A DNA stretch of 64,000 nt, from positions 1-64,000 of the forward strand of contig JBOHNU010000005.1 of the NCBI GenBank assembly GCA_050730855.1. Direction: 5' to 3'. Positions within the stretch are counted from its first letter, which is position 1. Each line of letters starts with the position of its first letter. Positions 16,168-24,690 of the stretch are shown here, one piece after another. Both the position numbers and the translations under genes were made by a program. The notes under the pieces are model-generated. The model saw nothing but the letters and a program-made list of their open reading frames with translations. It ran no database searches and was not told where the DNA came from. This stretch comes from DASRJJ01 sp050730855 (GTDB taxonomy: Bacteria; Patescibacteriota; Saccharimonadia; Saccharimonadales; UBA4665).

Positions 16168-16509
16168 GTGCGAATCCGGTCAGGGTTCTGTTTGAAGTGC
16201 GTCCGAACTTTGGTGGAGCTACTCCACCGCTACTCGAACCGTCATGACCTCGTGGAACCGCTGGTAGACGTCGTCCGGCGCATCCGTGAAAACGATCAAA
16301 GCGAGGAACCCGGACTTTCCGAACCTCACAGGGTGGTGAGCGGGCCACATAAGCTCACTGAGCGTCTGGCCGTAGATGACCCGCAAGAGATAGCCGAGCT
16401 GTACCGGAACGGCACGACCGCGCGCGAGCTGGCCGAAAAGTTCTCAATCAGCCGTAGCAGCATCAAGCGGATCCTTCGGAAGTACGGCGTACGACGCCGA
16501 GACCTCTAG
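16168..16509 (+). CDS. Short HTH protein, recombinase-tail-like
   Basis: 113 residues from a GTG. The C-terminal 45 residues (AVDDPQEIAELYRNGTTARE then LAEKFSISRSSIKRILRKYG) form a Hin/resolvase-type helix-turn-helix. The N-terminal half shows no catalytic domain. It may be a remnant of a serine recombinase or a stand-alone DNA-binding protein of the element end. Confidence 0.55.
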   Translation: MRIRSGFCLKCVRTLVELLHRYSNRHDLVEPLVDVVRRIRENDQSEEPGLSEPHRVVSGPHKLTERLAVDDPQEIAELYRNGTTARELAEKFSISRSSIKRILRKYGVRRRDL

Positions 16510-16557
16510 GCTCGCGCTGATCTCCTCGGTCGGGCACCTTCGCTCTTACGCGGGGTT

Positions 16558-16619
16558 CTCTGGGGCAGCAAGGCTCGCTGAAAGCGACCGCGTAGCGGTT
16601 TGGCCTTGCTGCCCCAGAG
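16558..16619. repeat. Cloverleaf inverted repeat inside the element
   Basis: A perfect 17-bp stem (CTCTGGGGCAGCAAGGC at 16558-16574, complement at 16603-16619) encloses two mini-hairpins, CGCT-GAA-AGCG and CCGC-GTA-GCGG. The whole can fold into a T or cross shape. No T-run follows on either strand, so it is not an obvious terminator. Candidates are a replication or transfer origin, or a resolution site. Confidence 0.65.
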
Positions 16620-16906
16620 GTTCCCGTGTGCGCTTACCTTGCCTGACCAAGATCAGAAACGGCTGCTCTCCGAGGGAGGGTTGGGGTGCGGGGCGAAGCT
16701 CCGCTCGTCTTTGTTCTTCAGGACAGCTTGGAGCGCGGACCTGGCAGCGACCGGAGCGCCAGCGGAGGGAGCGGTGCGCGCGGGAGCATACGGTCTGGGC
16801 CACGTCGGACGTGCGTAAATAAATATCTAAAGTGCTCAAAACAAGGTGTCGCAGCTGTGGCCTACCCTTATTTCGTTTAGTCGATCCATAAAAGCGAGGA
16901 GCGGAA
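16620..16906. other. Non-coding G+C-rich stretch of the element
   Basis: About 290 bases with G/C-rich short repeats (for example AGCGACCGGAGCGCCAGCGG at 16746-16765) and overlapping frames on both strands that look like compositional artefacts. No gene is supported. Its position next to the cloverleaf makes it a candidate origin region. Confidence 0.4.
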
Positions 16907-17380
16907 GTGGACCCGTTAACCGTCGGTGGGTTGGCCGTTGGCGTCTTGAGTCTCTTAGCGGCCATCTACTACGGACAGAAAACGATCAAAGGCCAGCCGA
17001 AGGCTAGCGGCCACCAGGTTAAAGTGACTGTCTCGAATGGCTTTCCGGTCTACGATCTTCCCAGCGGCAGACAAGAACCAGGCGATCATTTCGTAATGGT
17101 GGATGTGGTAAATCTTGGCGACCGGCCAATTGCGATCACTGGCTGGGGCATCAAGCTCCCTGGCGATAAACGCATGGTGATCACTCGCCCGCCCAACTGG
17201 TCAACACCGCTCCCGCACGTCTTGCGGCCAGGCGAACCGCCCGCTCGGTTTGCGATGCCCGCCGATGAGGTACGTCGCGCGGAACGGGAGCGAGGCATCG
17301 CCTACGAGGACATGTGGCCATACGTAGCACTCGCTGACGGCCAGGAAATCCGGGCCAACAAGAGCGTGCTGTTGGCTTAA
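16907..17380 (+). CDS. N-terminally anchored protein, unknown
   Basis: 157 residues from GTG 16907, with GAGGAGCG upstream. One membrane helix (about 5-22, VGGLAVGVLSLLAAIYYG) is followed by a soluble domain of alternating strands (VKVTVSNGFPVYDLP, HFVMVDVVNLGDRPIAITGW), which looks like a small beta-sandwich. G+C-rich codon use matches the element. No family recognised. Confidence 0.65.
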   Translation: MDPLTVGGLAVGVLSLLAAIYYGQKTIKGQPKASGHQVKVTVSNGFPVYDLPSGRQEPGDHFVMVDVVNLGDRPIAITGWGIKLPGDKRMVITRPPNWSTPLPHVLRPGEPPARFAMPADEVRRAERERGIAYEDMWPYVALADGQEIRANKSVLLA

Positions 17381-17444
17381 CGGCTTGCTCGTAAATTGCT
17401 GGTCGTACCTGGTTCGTCAGATGTGGATCTTCAACGGAGATGCA

Positions 17445-17858
17445 TCACACCCGGCGCCAGTGATACAACCAAATGCGCATCCGGTACCAATGCCAGCGCA
17501 AGGGACTGGCGCGCAGCTCCGCTTCAGCCCGCTCCCGTATCTCCGCAGCCGTCACCGTCATCGGGGGTATCTCGACAACGTAGAGCGGGTCACTCAGCAC
17601 GATCGCAAGCCGCACGATTTCCTCGTCCTCGCCAACCGAATCAACAGCCTTAGCGGCAAACACCGGTACAGGCGGCGCACCTGGCCGAGTCGGATGCACG
17701 ACCAGCTCGCCGTCAACGTCTTGCACCACCTCGAAGACATCCAGGCGCCCGGTAGCAGCCTGCAACAACTCGGCTCCGTCTTGGGTCTTGGCCATCATGT
17801 AGGCATGGCTCGTTGCACGGCTCCGAACTCCCCAGCGGTTAGAGACGGACATGGCCAC
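17445..17858 (-). CDS. Hypothetical element protein
   Basis: 137 residues, last of a four-gene minus-strand cluster. Mixed alpha/beta composition (VVQDVDGELVVHPTRPG, VFAAKAVDSVGEDEEIVRLA), with a basic, aromatic C-terminus (WHWYRMRIWLYHWRRV). Its start overlaps the acetyltransferase gene by 20 bases. No family recognised. Confidence 0.6.
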   Translation of the reverse strand: MAMSVSNRWGVRSRATSHAYMMAKTQDGAELLQAATGRLDVFEVVQDVDGELVVHPTRPGAPPVPVFAAKAVDSVGEDEEIVRLAIVLSDPLYVVEIPPMTVTAAEIRERAEAELRASPLRWHWYRMRIWLYHWRRV

Positions 17859-18279
17859 GCCCCTTAACTGGGTAGCGGATCATCGACTCTTGGACGCGAA
17901 ACGGTTGCCGTGCTTCGGTATTGGGCTCAAAACCAAGGGACTCATAGAACTTAGTGAGTCGTTCCACATCGGAGCCCCAATGGCTTGACGGGGTTAGCTC
18001 CAGGGTTACGCGGGCACAATCCGCCCAAGCGCAGAGTTCGGTCATCACAACGCGGGCGCGTCCGTGGCCAGGGCGTACGGCCAGCAACTCGCAAATAGCC
18101 ACATGGTCACCGCGCACCAGCATCTTGAGCTGCACGTTATGCAGCAGCCGCGCCCATTCCATGAGGTCATGCAAGATGAAATCGCGGCTGACATGGTGCA
18201 GCAATCCCCAGGTGCGGCAGCTACAGGGCTGCTCAACGGCCTTGTTGGATACGACCAAACGCAGTTTCGGTGTCGTCAT
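17839..18279 (-). CDS. GNAT-family acetyltransferase
   Basis: 146 residues. The acetyl-CoA-binding segment AVRPGHGRARVVMTELCAWA, the strand RVTLELTPS and the C-terminal FYESLGFEPN are typical GNAT motifs A and B. It transfers an acetyl group from acetyl-CoA to an unknown amine. The layout V-x-PGHGRA-x-x-VMxEL resembles small acetyltransferases carried by actinophages and plasmids. Confidence 0.75.
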   Translation of the reverse strand: MTTPKLRLVVSNKAVEQPCSCRTWGLLHHVSRDFILHDLMEWARLLHNVQLKMLVRGDHVAICELLAVRPGHGRARVVMTELCAWADCARVTLELTPSSHWGSDVERLTKFYESLGFEPNTEARQPFRVQESMIRYPVKGRGHVRL

Positions 18280-18291
18280 GTCTACCCCTGG

Positions 18292-18510
18292 TTAGCTGTA
18301 GACCCTGACAAGGAGCTGGTCTTCCTCGACCTCGATGAAGTCACCTGGCTTGACGCTGCTACCCCGCACCATGACGCACTTGATCAAGCCGCTGTCGGCT
18401 TCGGCCACAATGCGGCCGACAGCATCTGCATGGCGGAGCACACTGAGCGCGACAAGATCGCCAAAGCTGACCAGTTCATTCGCGCGGGTTGTCCAAACGC
18501 TCATCGCCAT
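18292..18510 (-). CDS. Small hypothetical protein
   Basis: 72 residues from ATG 18510 (MAMSVWTTRANELVSFGDLV). Two beta-hairpin-like halves (AVGRIVAEADSGLIKCVMVR and KPGDFIEVEEDQLLVRVYS). The start overlaps the upstream gene by 10 bases. A longer frame to 18597 exists but would overlap further and is basic and low in complexity. Function unknown. Confidence 0.5.
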   Translation of the reverse strand: MAMSVWTTRANELVSFGDLVALSVLRHADAVGRIVAEADSGLIKCVMVRGSSVKPGDFIEVEEDQLLVRVYS

Positions 18511-18701
18511 AGCCCCACGCCGAGATCGAGCGGGCGCTCTTCCAATTTGCAGGCTGGCCCAACGGCCGGAAGCTCTCGCGTTGGCTCCGTCGCCCAACCG
18601 TGGACGCGCATGCGATCACGAATCAGCCGCACGACAGTCGTCGAGTCGTTCCATGAGGGAGCACTCGTATCTCGCTCGTTCGTCACACGATGCCTAGTCA
18701 T
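18501..18701 (-). CDS. Small hypothetical protein, first gene of minus cluster
   Basis: 66 residues from ATG 18701, with GGAGG 7 bases upstream, which decides the start. Charged and helical in the middle (WNDSTTVVRLIRDRMRVHGW). It heads the divergent operon 18701-17445, opposite the HTH/TPR gene. Function unknown. Confidence 0.55.
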   Translation of the reverse strand: MTRHRVTNERDTSAPSWNDSTTVVRLIRDRMRVHGWATEPTRELPAVGPACKLEERPLDLGVGLWR

Positions 18702-18917
18702 GTCCGCACCTCCGTTAGCTCGGATCTGAGCCCGGCCGACCGCTGGCACACGTTGATGTCAGCCGGGCTCTGCTTCCGCACACGCGTTTTGCGAGCCAAA
18801 CGCCGTGGCAGGTAACACGACCTTGACAGCAGCATGCCTGCCATATCGACGATTGACACTGGCCGGAGGCGTGACGAGACCATGACATTAGGCTGACATT
18901 CCTCGTTCGGAGCGGCG
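18702..18917. promoter_or_regulatory. Divergent promoter region
   Basis: This 216-base gap separates two divergent operons. It holds two TTGACA -35 boxes (18823-18828 and 18853-18858) facing the plus-strand HTH/TPR gene; no matching -10 at 17 bases is clear. No operator copy of the GCACA type is seen here. Confidence 0.4.
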
Positions 18918-20252
18918 GTGACCTCGCCCAAGGAACGTGAAGCCTCTACCGTGGACAATATGGATCGTCCGCCTCCGCGTACGCTGCTAGAGCAGCTTGT
19001 CCGCCGTTCGCGCCGGACGATCGAGGAAACCTGCGAGGCGTTCGAAAAGACCTCTCGCGTACATGAGGAGCGCGCGACGCTCTCACCCCGCCAGCTCTCG
19101 CGCTGGATGGCCGGGAACATCGGCAGCGCGCGGCCAGTGGCGCAACGGGTAGCCGCCTTGCACTGGGGCCACGACTTTGAACGGCTCATCGGCATACCCT
19201 TGAGCGAGGCCGAGTTAGCAGCAGTCGCAAGCCCTCCCGTCCCGGAACAGCCCAGGTACGAACCGCCATCCACCCCGGCCGCGGTGCTCTACCACGTCGA
19301 ACAGTTACGCCGTAACCTTCACGATGCTGTGAGCACCGAGAGTGTCAGCGGCGCGAGCCTGGACGAGTGGGAGTTGACCGTTCAGAGCCACGGCCAAGCG
19401 ACACGCTTTCGGCCGGCTGGCCAAATGCTAGCTGAGCTAGCCTCGGACTTCGTTGAACTGCAACGACTTCTGGAACGGCGGCACTCTGCCTCAGCGTTGC
19501 GGCGGCTCACCCGGGCAACGGCACAAATGGCCGGGCTGATGTTCTTGACGCTCATCAAGCTCAACGAACCGCTGGCGGCGCGAAGCTGGGCACGAACCGC
19601 GCGAGTCGCAGCCGACGAAGCCGGGGACAACGACACCCGCTCGTGGGTCAGAGCGCAAGAAGCCTACGTGCACTACTACGCAGGCAACTTGGCCGAAGCA
19701 GTAACCGTTGCCCGGCAGGCACAAGCGCTCGCAGGAAAAAGCCTCTGCGTCGGCGTACCGCTTGCCGCAGCCCTGGAAGCCAGAGCCCTTGGTGCGCAAG
19801 GCAACCAAGCGGACGCGGTGGCCGCAGTTGAGCGGGCGGAAACCGCGCTGTTCGCCTTGAACGCGGACGCGCTGCAACCGTCCGCCTTCGGCTACAACGA
19901 GGCGCAGCTTCGCTTTCACGAGGGCAACGCCTACACGCACCTGCACGACACAGCAGCGGCCGGTGTCGCACAAGAACGGGCACTCTCACTGGTTCCGTAC
20001 CGCGACTTCCTTGACCGCACACTCATCCATCTCGACGCGGCGGCCTGCCTCGCCCACGACCGCGAAGCGGATGAGGCCATGCGGGTGGCCACCAATGCCT
20101 TGCTCGACCTCACGCACGAGCAACGCCAAGGGTTAGCGCTGCTACGCGGTGCCGAAGTGCTCCAATCCCTTCCACGGAGCCAGAGGGCACTCCCGGTTGC
20201 CCGCGAGTTTCACGATCTGCTTACGTCCAGCAAAGGAGACAACCGACCGTGA
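18918..20252 (+). CDS. HTH/TPR-type regulator of actinobacterial style
   Basis: 444 residues from GTG 18918, with an alternative ATG at 18960. The N-terminal ~80 residues hold a helix-turn-helix-like region (TLLEQLVRRSRRTIEETCEA, SPRQLSRWMAG). The remainder is a long alpha-helical repeat array (ARTARVAADEAGDNDTRSWV, EAYVHYYAGNLAEAV, ALEARALGAQGNQADA), typical of the TPR regulators abundant in Streptomyces and relatives. It likely controls element or cargo genes. The following GNAT gene overlaps by GTGA. Confidence 0.7.
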   Translation: MTSPKEREASTVDNMDRPPPRTLLEQLVRRSRRTIEETCEAFEKTSRVHEERATLSPRQLSRWMAGNIGSARPVAQRVAALHWGHDFERLIGIPLSEAELAAVASPPVPEQPRYEPPSTPAAVLYHVEQLRRNLHDAVSTESVSGASLDEWELTVQSHGQATRFRPAGQMLAELASDFVELQRLLERRHSASALRRLTRATAQMAGLMFLTLIKLNEPLAARSWARTARVAADEAGDNDTRSWVRAQEAYVHYYAGNLAEAVTVARQAQALAGKSLCVGVPLAAALEARALGAQGNQADAVAAVERAETALFALNADALQPSAFGYNEAQLRFHEGNAYTHLHDTAAAGVAQERALSLVPYRDFLDRTLIHLDAAACLAHDREADEAMRVATNALLDLTHEQRQGLALLRGAEVLQSLPRSQRALPVAREFHDLLTSSKGDNRP

Positions 20253-20719
20253 TCACGATCGTTCCTGCCAAGCCGGAAGATGTGAAGGCGCTTGCCGATC
20301 TCTTGGAGGAGACGGATCGGTTCTACGGCGGGACAGAGTTTGAGCCGGTCGAGAAGCGAATCGCACAAATCTCGACCATGGTGTTCCGGGAGCAGCCTGC
20401 GGCACACGTTCTCCTCGCCAAGGACGGCGACCGAGCGGTGGGCTATGCGGCGTATTCGTTCCTGTGGCCTGCGGCCGACCTGACGCAATCCTTGTATCTC
20501 AAGGAGCTGTATGTGTCTGAAGTGGACAGGCGAAGCGGTGTCGGCAAGCTGCTCATGGACGAACTCGTGAAGATCGCCAAGGAGACTGGTTGTGGCCGGG
20601 TGGAGTGGACTGCGGATAGGGACAATCCGTTGGCGGTTGCGTTCTACGAGAGGCACGGGTACTTGGTGAATGAGGGAAAAATGTTGTATCGGCTCACGGT
20701 TAGCTCCACGGGCGTATAG
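20249..20719 (+). CDS. GNAT-family N-acetyltransferase
   Basis: 156 residues. Clear GNAT motifs: YLKELYVSEVDRRSGVGKLL for acetyl-CoA binding, then NPLAVAFYERHGY. The closest architecture is small aminoglycoside- or metabolite-type acetyltransferases, but the substrate is unknown. The GTG start overlaps the regulator's stop (GTGA), with GGAGA upstream, so the two form an operon in which the regulator may sense or control the acetylation function. Confidence 0.85.
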   Translation: MITIVPAKPEDVKALADLLEETDRFYGGTEFEPVEKRIAQISTMVFREQPAAHVLLAKDGDRAVGYAAYSFLWPAADLTQSLYLKELYVSEVDRRSGVGKLLMDELVKIAKETGCGRVEWTADRDNPLAVAFYERHGYLVNEGKMLYRLTVSSTGV

Positions 20720-20936
20720 AGACGATATCGCTGGGTATGAACGCAATCAACAAATTCAGTCGCAATCAGATAGTTCGTCGTTAACACGATGATTTGACCC
20801 CAGTAAACCGTCGAAAACCGGGCAACTTGGCAAGCCAGTTGGCTGTTGGGGGAGAAATCTCTCCCATCTGTCTGCGGGTACTACACGAAGGTAGCGTGCT
20901 GCCTACAAGTTTGTATCCCTCTTGCAGGTGGTGAGC

Positions 20937-22106
20937 ATGAACGCCCGCACTGGCATCTCTACGCCAAACCAATGGCTCGAAAGTAAGTTGAGGGAAGCTG
21001 GAATTTCCAATAGCGCTCTTGCCCGTACCATTGGGCGGAGTCGCACAGAAGTCCAGCGATGGGTCAATAGCCGCGAGCAAATTCCCAAACATCAGTTGGC
21101 TGAAATCGCAGCCCATATCGGTACGGTCAAAGACCTTGAATATGCGATGCAGCTCAAAGAATGCGAGGATTTCGCCGATGCGCTTGAGCGCAGACTTCGC
21201 GATTTCTGTCGGACAATGAAAGTGGATTTGGACACTGTAGCACCCCACGTGTTTGACCTACTTCTCGCCAAGACATCTGAGGAAAAACGATCGACGGACG
21301 CCAGCTATCCGTCGGTCCTTTTGTACAACATGACTCGTGCGAATTTCATTTTCCGTACATGGACAGATGCCGCGTCAGCCCGAAATTACAATCAATTGGT
21401 CTCGCCCGATAATATCAAGGTCCATCTTCAATACCCGTCGAACCATTTCTTTGGTCTAATTCTTCACCTAGACCTTCCCAGCGACACCGCACAAGCGCAA
21501 AGAGAGCTGGCTGTTCGGCATATCAGGCACACCGCTGAGGGCCGAGACCTAGCCACACCATCAGAACTGCCGTCTCAGCACGCAATACATATGCTCGCAA
21601 GATTCGGCAGTCAGGCTGACCAAGAACTAGTGGAAGATCTGTTGCATAGAGCCGCTGGTTCCGATGACCTGTTGTCGATTCGACTTGGATATGCGGGCCT
21701 GATTACCAGCACAGGCGACGCGGACACTACCGACAAATATGTGTGGTTGATGAGCAAGGACGAGCGACTATATGCCGTGGACATCCTGTTCGAAGCAGTC
21801 CATTATGGGGACATTACCTTCGATTACAACGGCGAATTTCCTAAGCAAGCAACGAAATTCAACTCTGCGCTTGAAAGAGTACTTCAGCGTTTTGAACATC
21901 CAAATCCCCCAGCAACGTGGGAGTTAGAAGCTCTTCGTCTTGGCAGGCTTCTCGGCGCAATTGGTGGCAAAATCGTGGATCGTCCGGATGCACTTACACG
22001 CATCCGAAACGCAGTCGATAGCTCCGAACACCAGACAAGAAGCTCAATCTTAGCGCTTAAGAAAATGCTGTCGCGCCTATCTGTACAGAGTGAGTCCGGG
22101 AGGTGA
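20937..22106 (+). CDS. HTH regulator with large helical C-terminal domain
   Basis: 389 residues from ATG 20937. An HTH lies at about residues 15-55 (SNSALARTIGRSRTEVQRWV then IPKHQLAEIAAHIG). The remaining ~330 residues are alpha-helical (HAIHMLARFGSQADQELVED, SIRLGYAGLITSTGDADTTD) and may be a ligand- or partner-binding scaffold. It ends 6 bases before the di-iron oxygenase gene, whose ribosome site GGGAGG overlaps this gene's 3' end, so both are one operon. Codon use is less G+C-rich than the conjugation genes. Confidence 0.75.
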   Translation: MNARTGISTPNQWLESKLREAGISNSALARTIGRSRTEVQRWVNSREQIPKHQLAEIAAHIGTVKDLEYAMQLKECEDFADALERRLRDFCRTMKVDLDTVAPHVFDLLLAKTSEEKRSTDASYPSVLLYNMTRANFIFRTWTDAASARNYNQLVSPDNIKVHLQYPSNHFFGLILHLDLPSDTAQAQRELAVRHIRHTAEGRDLATPSELPSQHAIHMLARFGSQADQELVEDLLHRAAGSDDLLSIRLGYAGLITSTGDADTTDKYVWLMSKDERLYAVDILFEAVHYGDITFDYNGEFPKQATKFNSALERVLQRFEHPNPPATWELEALRLGRLLGAIGGKIVDRPDALTRIRNAVDSSEHQTRSSILALKKMLSRLSVQSESGR

Positions 22107-22112
22107 ACTTAC

Positions 22113-23054
22113 GTGCGTACGCACAACCCACAGCCCTACGAGTCTGTCTTGCGTGCTTGGGATAACCAAAGCGCCGTTCGTAGTAAGTCTCGACGAGTTC
22201 TTGATGACGTCAGTGAGGGCCACGCCTTCTTCTCTGCCAAGTTGACGCCTATTGCAACTCATCCAATCGTCGTAGATAGGGGAGCCAAGGTGGTTCACGA
22301 GCTCCTAACTCGTCGGCTCTTTCAATACCTAGACTTTACAGCGGTTCTAGAGCAGGAAATCGTGAATCCAGTTGTTCTGCGACTGTCGCGCGACGCATAC
22401 GGCTTGACGGTACCTAACAGAATGAAGCTCGATGCTTATCGCATCTACTGTGACGAGGCTTACCACGCACTCTTTTCGGCCGACATCAAGCACCAGATTG
22501 AGCGATATTCCAACGTTCGCGGAGCTTCCATGCGCCGACCGCGCTTCGAGGTAGCGATCAGCGAGGCAAAATCTCGTTTGCCTTCAACGCTCTCCGGGTT
22601 AGTTGATCTCTGTGCGGCGTTTGTTTCGGAGACCCTGATATCTGGAACCTTGTCCGCACTTCCTGCCGACCCGACGGTAGCGATGGTCGTTCGCGAATCC
22701 ATGGCAGATCACGCGGCAGATGAGCGTACACACCATGCCTACTTCGTAAAGGTGTTTGATCTTTATTGGAACCAGCTAGATCGACATGTCCGGCAAGAGC
22801 TTGGCCCGTGCTTCGCGGACTTCATTATCGCCTTCCTATGCCCGGATCTAAGAGCGCAGCAACATCTGCTCCGGCAGATGGGCTTTGATGGCAAGGAAGT
22901 GGCAGAAATCGTGAGCGAATCTTATAACGACAAGCAAGTCACGGCCGACGTACAGCGCGCCGCTCGTTACACATTGGGAGTACTTCGACGCAACAACGTT
23001 CTGGAGATGGGGGCGACGGAGACAAGGTTTGCTCAGCTGCACCTTATTCCGTAG
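22113..23054 (+). CDS. AurF-like di-iron oxygenase
   Basis: 313 residues from GTG 22113. Ferritin-like helices carry carboxylate/histidine motifs: an early Glu in VLEQEIVNP, DEAYH (ExxH), an ET pair in FVSETLIS and DERTHH (ExxH). This order fits the AurF/p-aminobenzoate N-oxygenase family, which oxidises amines to nitro compounds or performs related O2-dependent chemistry. The length also fits (~300-340). Its operon with a regulator and a methyltransferase suggests a small tailoring pathway. The substrate cannot be inferred. Confidence 0.7.
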   Translation: MRTHNPQPYESVLRAWDNQSAVRSKSRRVLDDVSEGHAFFSAKLTPIATHPIVVDRGAKVVHELLTRRLFQYLDFTAVLEQEIVNPVVLRLSRDAYGLTVPNRMKLDAYRIYCDEAYHALFSADIKHQIERYSNVRGASMRRPRFEVAISEAKSRLPSTLSGLVDLCAAFVSETLISGTLSALPADPTVAMVVRESMADHAADERTHHAYFVKVFDLYWNQLDRHVRQELGPCFADFIIAFLCPDLRAQQHLLRQMGFDGKEVAEIVSESYNDKQVTADVQRAARYTLGVLRRNNVLEMGATETRFAQLHLIP

Positions 23055-23131
23055 GGAACGGCTGTCGCGAACAGTGAGTGCTTGCGCGCGGTATGTCCAA
23101 TTAGGTACCATTAAGAAAAGGAACACTTGTC

Positions 23132-23836
23132 ATGACAGAACACTTCGCTAATGCTTGGAATCAGGAATATTCTCGCCAAGGTATTCCGTCGAGCTACAAA
23201 GATGAGCCATCGAGCACCCTCCAATGGGCACTATCCAACCTTCCGTATATCGCTACGCGACCTATGAACTCGGCTATTGATCTAGGATGTGGTACTGGTA
23301 GAAATGCTCTAGCCCTGGCCGAATCTGGTTTCAAGAAGGTCGCTGGCCTCGATTTTGCCGAAAAAGCGCTCGATATCGCGCGACAGCGTCCCGGCTCTGA
23401 GCGAGTCACATTCCTGCGCGGTGACGTGACTAAGCCTCTCCCCTTCGAAGATGGCACTTTCGACCTAGCAACAGATACTTTCGTCTATTTTCATCAGCTC
23501 TCTGACATACAACGGAAGGGATACCGGCAAGAGATTTATCGAATACTCAAGCCCGGCGGTCTTCTCTTAGTGTCACTCGCGACCGATAGGGACGGCTACT
23601 ACGGTACTTGCGAAATCGGTCCCCTCAGCGACATCCAATCGAGCCTTCGCCTGGCATGGGATCCCGTAGCTAAGGTTGGCAACATCCTTCCTACCTACGA
23701 CCAATTCGTTGCCGAATTTGACGATATGTTCGACCTGCAAATGTCTTGGATCAAGCGTAAAACAGGGATCATGCATGGCAAGGGATATGCGCGCGAGACT
23801 GTCGCCATTCTTTGGCAGGCACGAAGCTTAAAGTAG
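23132..23836 (+). CDS. Class I SAM-dependent methyltransferase
   Basis: 234 residues from ATG 23132. Motif I is AIDLGCGTGRNALALAESGF (about residues 47-66), with the acidic post-I residue in VAGLDFAEKALDIARQ, and motif III near LKPGGLLLVSLATD. It transfers methyl groups from S-adenosylmethionine; the substrate is unknown. It follows the oxygenase by 77 bases in the same direction and is closed by a perfect palindromic terminator, so it probably ends the cargo operon. Confidence 0.88.
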   Translation: MTEHFANAWNQEYSRQGIPSSYKDEPSSTLQWALSNLPYIATRPMNSAIDLGCGTGRNALALAESGFKKVAGLDFAEKALDIARQRPGSERVTFLRGDVTKPLPFEDGTFDLATDTFVYFHQLSDIQRKGYRQEIYRILKPGGLLLVSLATDRDGYYGTCEIGPLSDIQSSLRLAWDPVAKVGNILPTYDQFVAEFDDMFDLQMSWIKRKTGIMHGKGYARETVAILWQARSLK

Positions 23837-23853
23837 ATGATCAAAGTCGCGCA

Positions 23854-23885
23854 TTAAGCCACCACAGACGTCTGTGGTGGCTTAA
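23854..23885. terminator. Perfect palindromic terminator
   Basis: A 32-base perfect palindrome (arms TTAAGCCACCACAGAC and complement), 17 bases after the methyltransferase stop, followed by TAGTTTTC. It closes the cargo operon and could act in both directions. Confidence 0.8.
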
Positions 23886-23990
23886 TAGTTTTCTGGGGAG
23901 ATTCTTCTCCCGAGCGTGCCGTATCACGGGGTAAAAGACTCCCGCTTACTGGGGATGGCAATCAGGGATAGAAATTGAATTGCCAAGGCA

Positions 23991-24041
23991 AGGGCCGCGC
24001 TTCCTAGGTTCAAGCGGCCCTCTCAGGCGGATTCCCGCCTG
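23991..24041 (+). promoter_or_regulatory. Two leader hairpins before the small-gene train
   Basis: AGGGCCGC (23991-23998) pairs with GCGGCCCT (24014-24021), and CAGGCGG (24024-24030) with CCGCCTG (24035-24041). Both lie in the 5' leader of the gene at 24072 and could attenuate or protect the transcript. The wider gap 23886-24071 otherwise shows no gene. Confidence 0.45.
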
Positions 24042-24071
24042 GTCGTTCTTTCACAGAAGGAATAGAGGGCC

Positions 24072-24356
24072 ATGAGTGAAATCATGCGCCGAGTTGACCG
24101 AGCTGTCGTCTCTCGACGGACGGCTCAGGAGTTGACTCGGCTGACTGCGGATACTCGCATGGAGCAAGCCAAGATCAGGGCGGTCTCTGCTGTAGGCGAG
24201 TATGCGATCTCTGAGGTTCAATACCTCAAGCAGCTCCAGCACCATGCCGAGCACAGCAATGTGGACGCGGCCGACGCGGTAGCGGCCATCGTGAACCTGA
24301 CGGTGGCCAGTATCGCACGGCGAGTCTCCAGGTTCGGGAACGAGGTGGACTGGTGA
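24072..24356 (+). CDS. Small helical element protein
   Basis: 94 residues, nearly all helical and charged (RRTAQELTRLTADTRMEQAK, ISEVQYLKQLQHHAEHS, ADAVAAIVNLTVASIARRVS). It opens a run of six small genes, four of whose five junctions overlap by 4 bases. No family recognised; proteins of this type precede membrane genes in actinobacterial integrative elements. Confidence 0.7.
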   Translation: MSEIMRRVDRAVVSRRTAQELTRLTADTRMEQAKIRAVSAVGEYAISEVQYLKQLQHHAEHSNVDAADAVAAIVNLTVASIARRVSRFGNEVDW

Positions 24357-24574
24357 CTACCTTCCTCCTCATTCTGCTGACGATTCTCAGCGGTGCGGGG
24401 GCCGGCTATCTGTTCGGTCTGCTGACCGGCGAAGAGCCGGGCAGCGACAGCAGCTCGGACCTATTCTCGGAGGCTCGTCAGGTCTGGTCGGACATCTCCG
24501 CCGACGTGCAACAGGCCGAGGAGCAGATCCAGCGGCTTTCCCGTCCGAGTCCGGGACGGAGGCCGCAGCAATGA
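24353..24574 (+). CDS. Small membrane protein
   Basis: 73 residues, GTG start overlapping the previous stop (GTGA). One N-terminal membrane helix (TTFLLILLTILSGAGAGYLF) and an acidic then amphipathic tail. It may act in element transfer or spread, by analogy with Spd proteins of actinomycete plasmids; that is inference. Confidence 0.65.
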   Translation: MTTFLLILLTILSGAGAGYLFGLLTGEEPGSDSSSDLFSEARQVWSDISADVQQAEEQIQRLSRPSPGRRPQQ

Positions 24575-24687
24575 GGGTCGCGATCGAGCTAGCGCTTATC
24601 GGATCGGCGTTCTTCGCCGGTCGGCTGTACCAGTTCCTCCGGGACGCCAACAAGGTTCTTGGCGGAGGCAAGGGCAAGCGGGGGTAG
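24571..24687 (+). CDS. 38-residue membrane micro-protein
   Basis: ATG at 24571 overlaps the previous stop (ATGA). The product MRVAIELALIGSAFFAGRLY is a single membrane helix, followed by a short basic tail ending GGKGKRG. The overlap chain supports real translation. Confidence 0.6.
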   Translation: MRVAIELALIGSAFFAGRLYQFLRDANKVLGGGKGKRG

Positions 24688-24690
24688 CGA

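Noticed and set aside
16546..16965. Minus-strand frame of 139 codons and overlapping plus-strand frames in the G+C-rich gap
   Set aside because: Several frames are open at once because of composition; the region holds a large palindrome and no protein-like pattern.
20781..21248. Minus-strand frame of 155 codons
   Set aside because: It lies opposite the start of the HTH gene at 20937, which has a clear HTH and a downstream operon; no motif on the minus strand.
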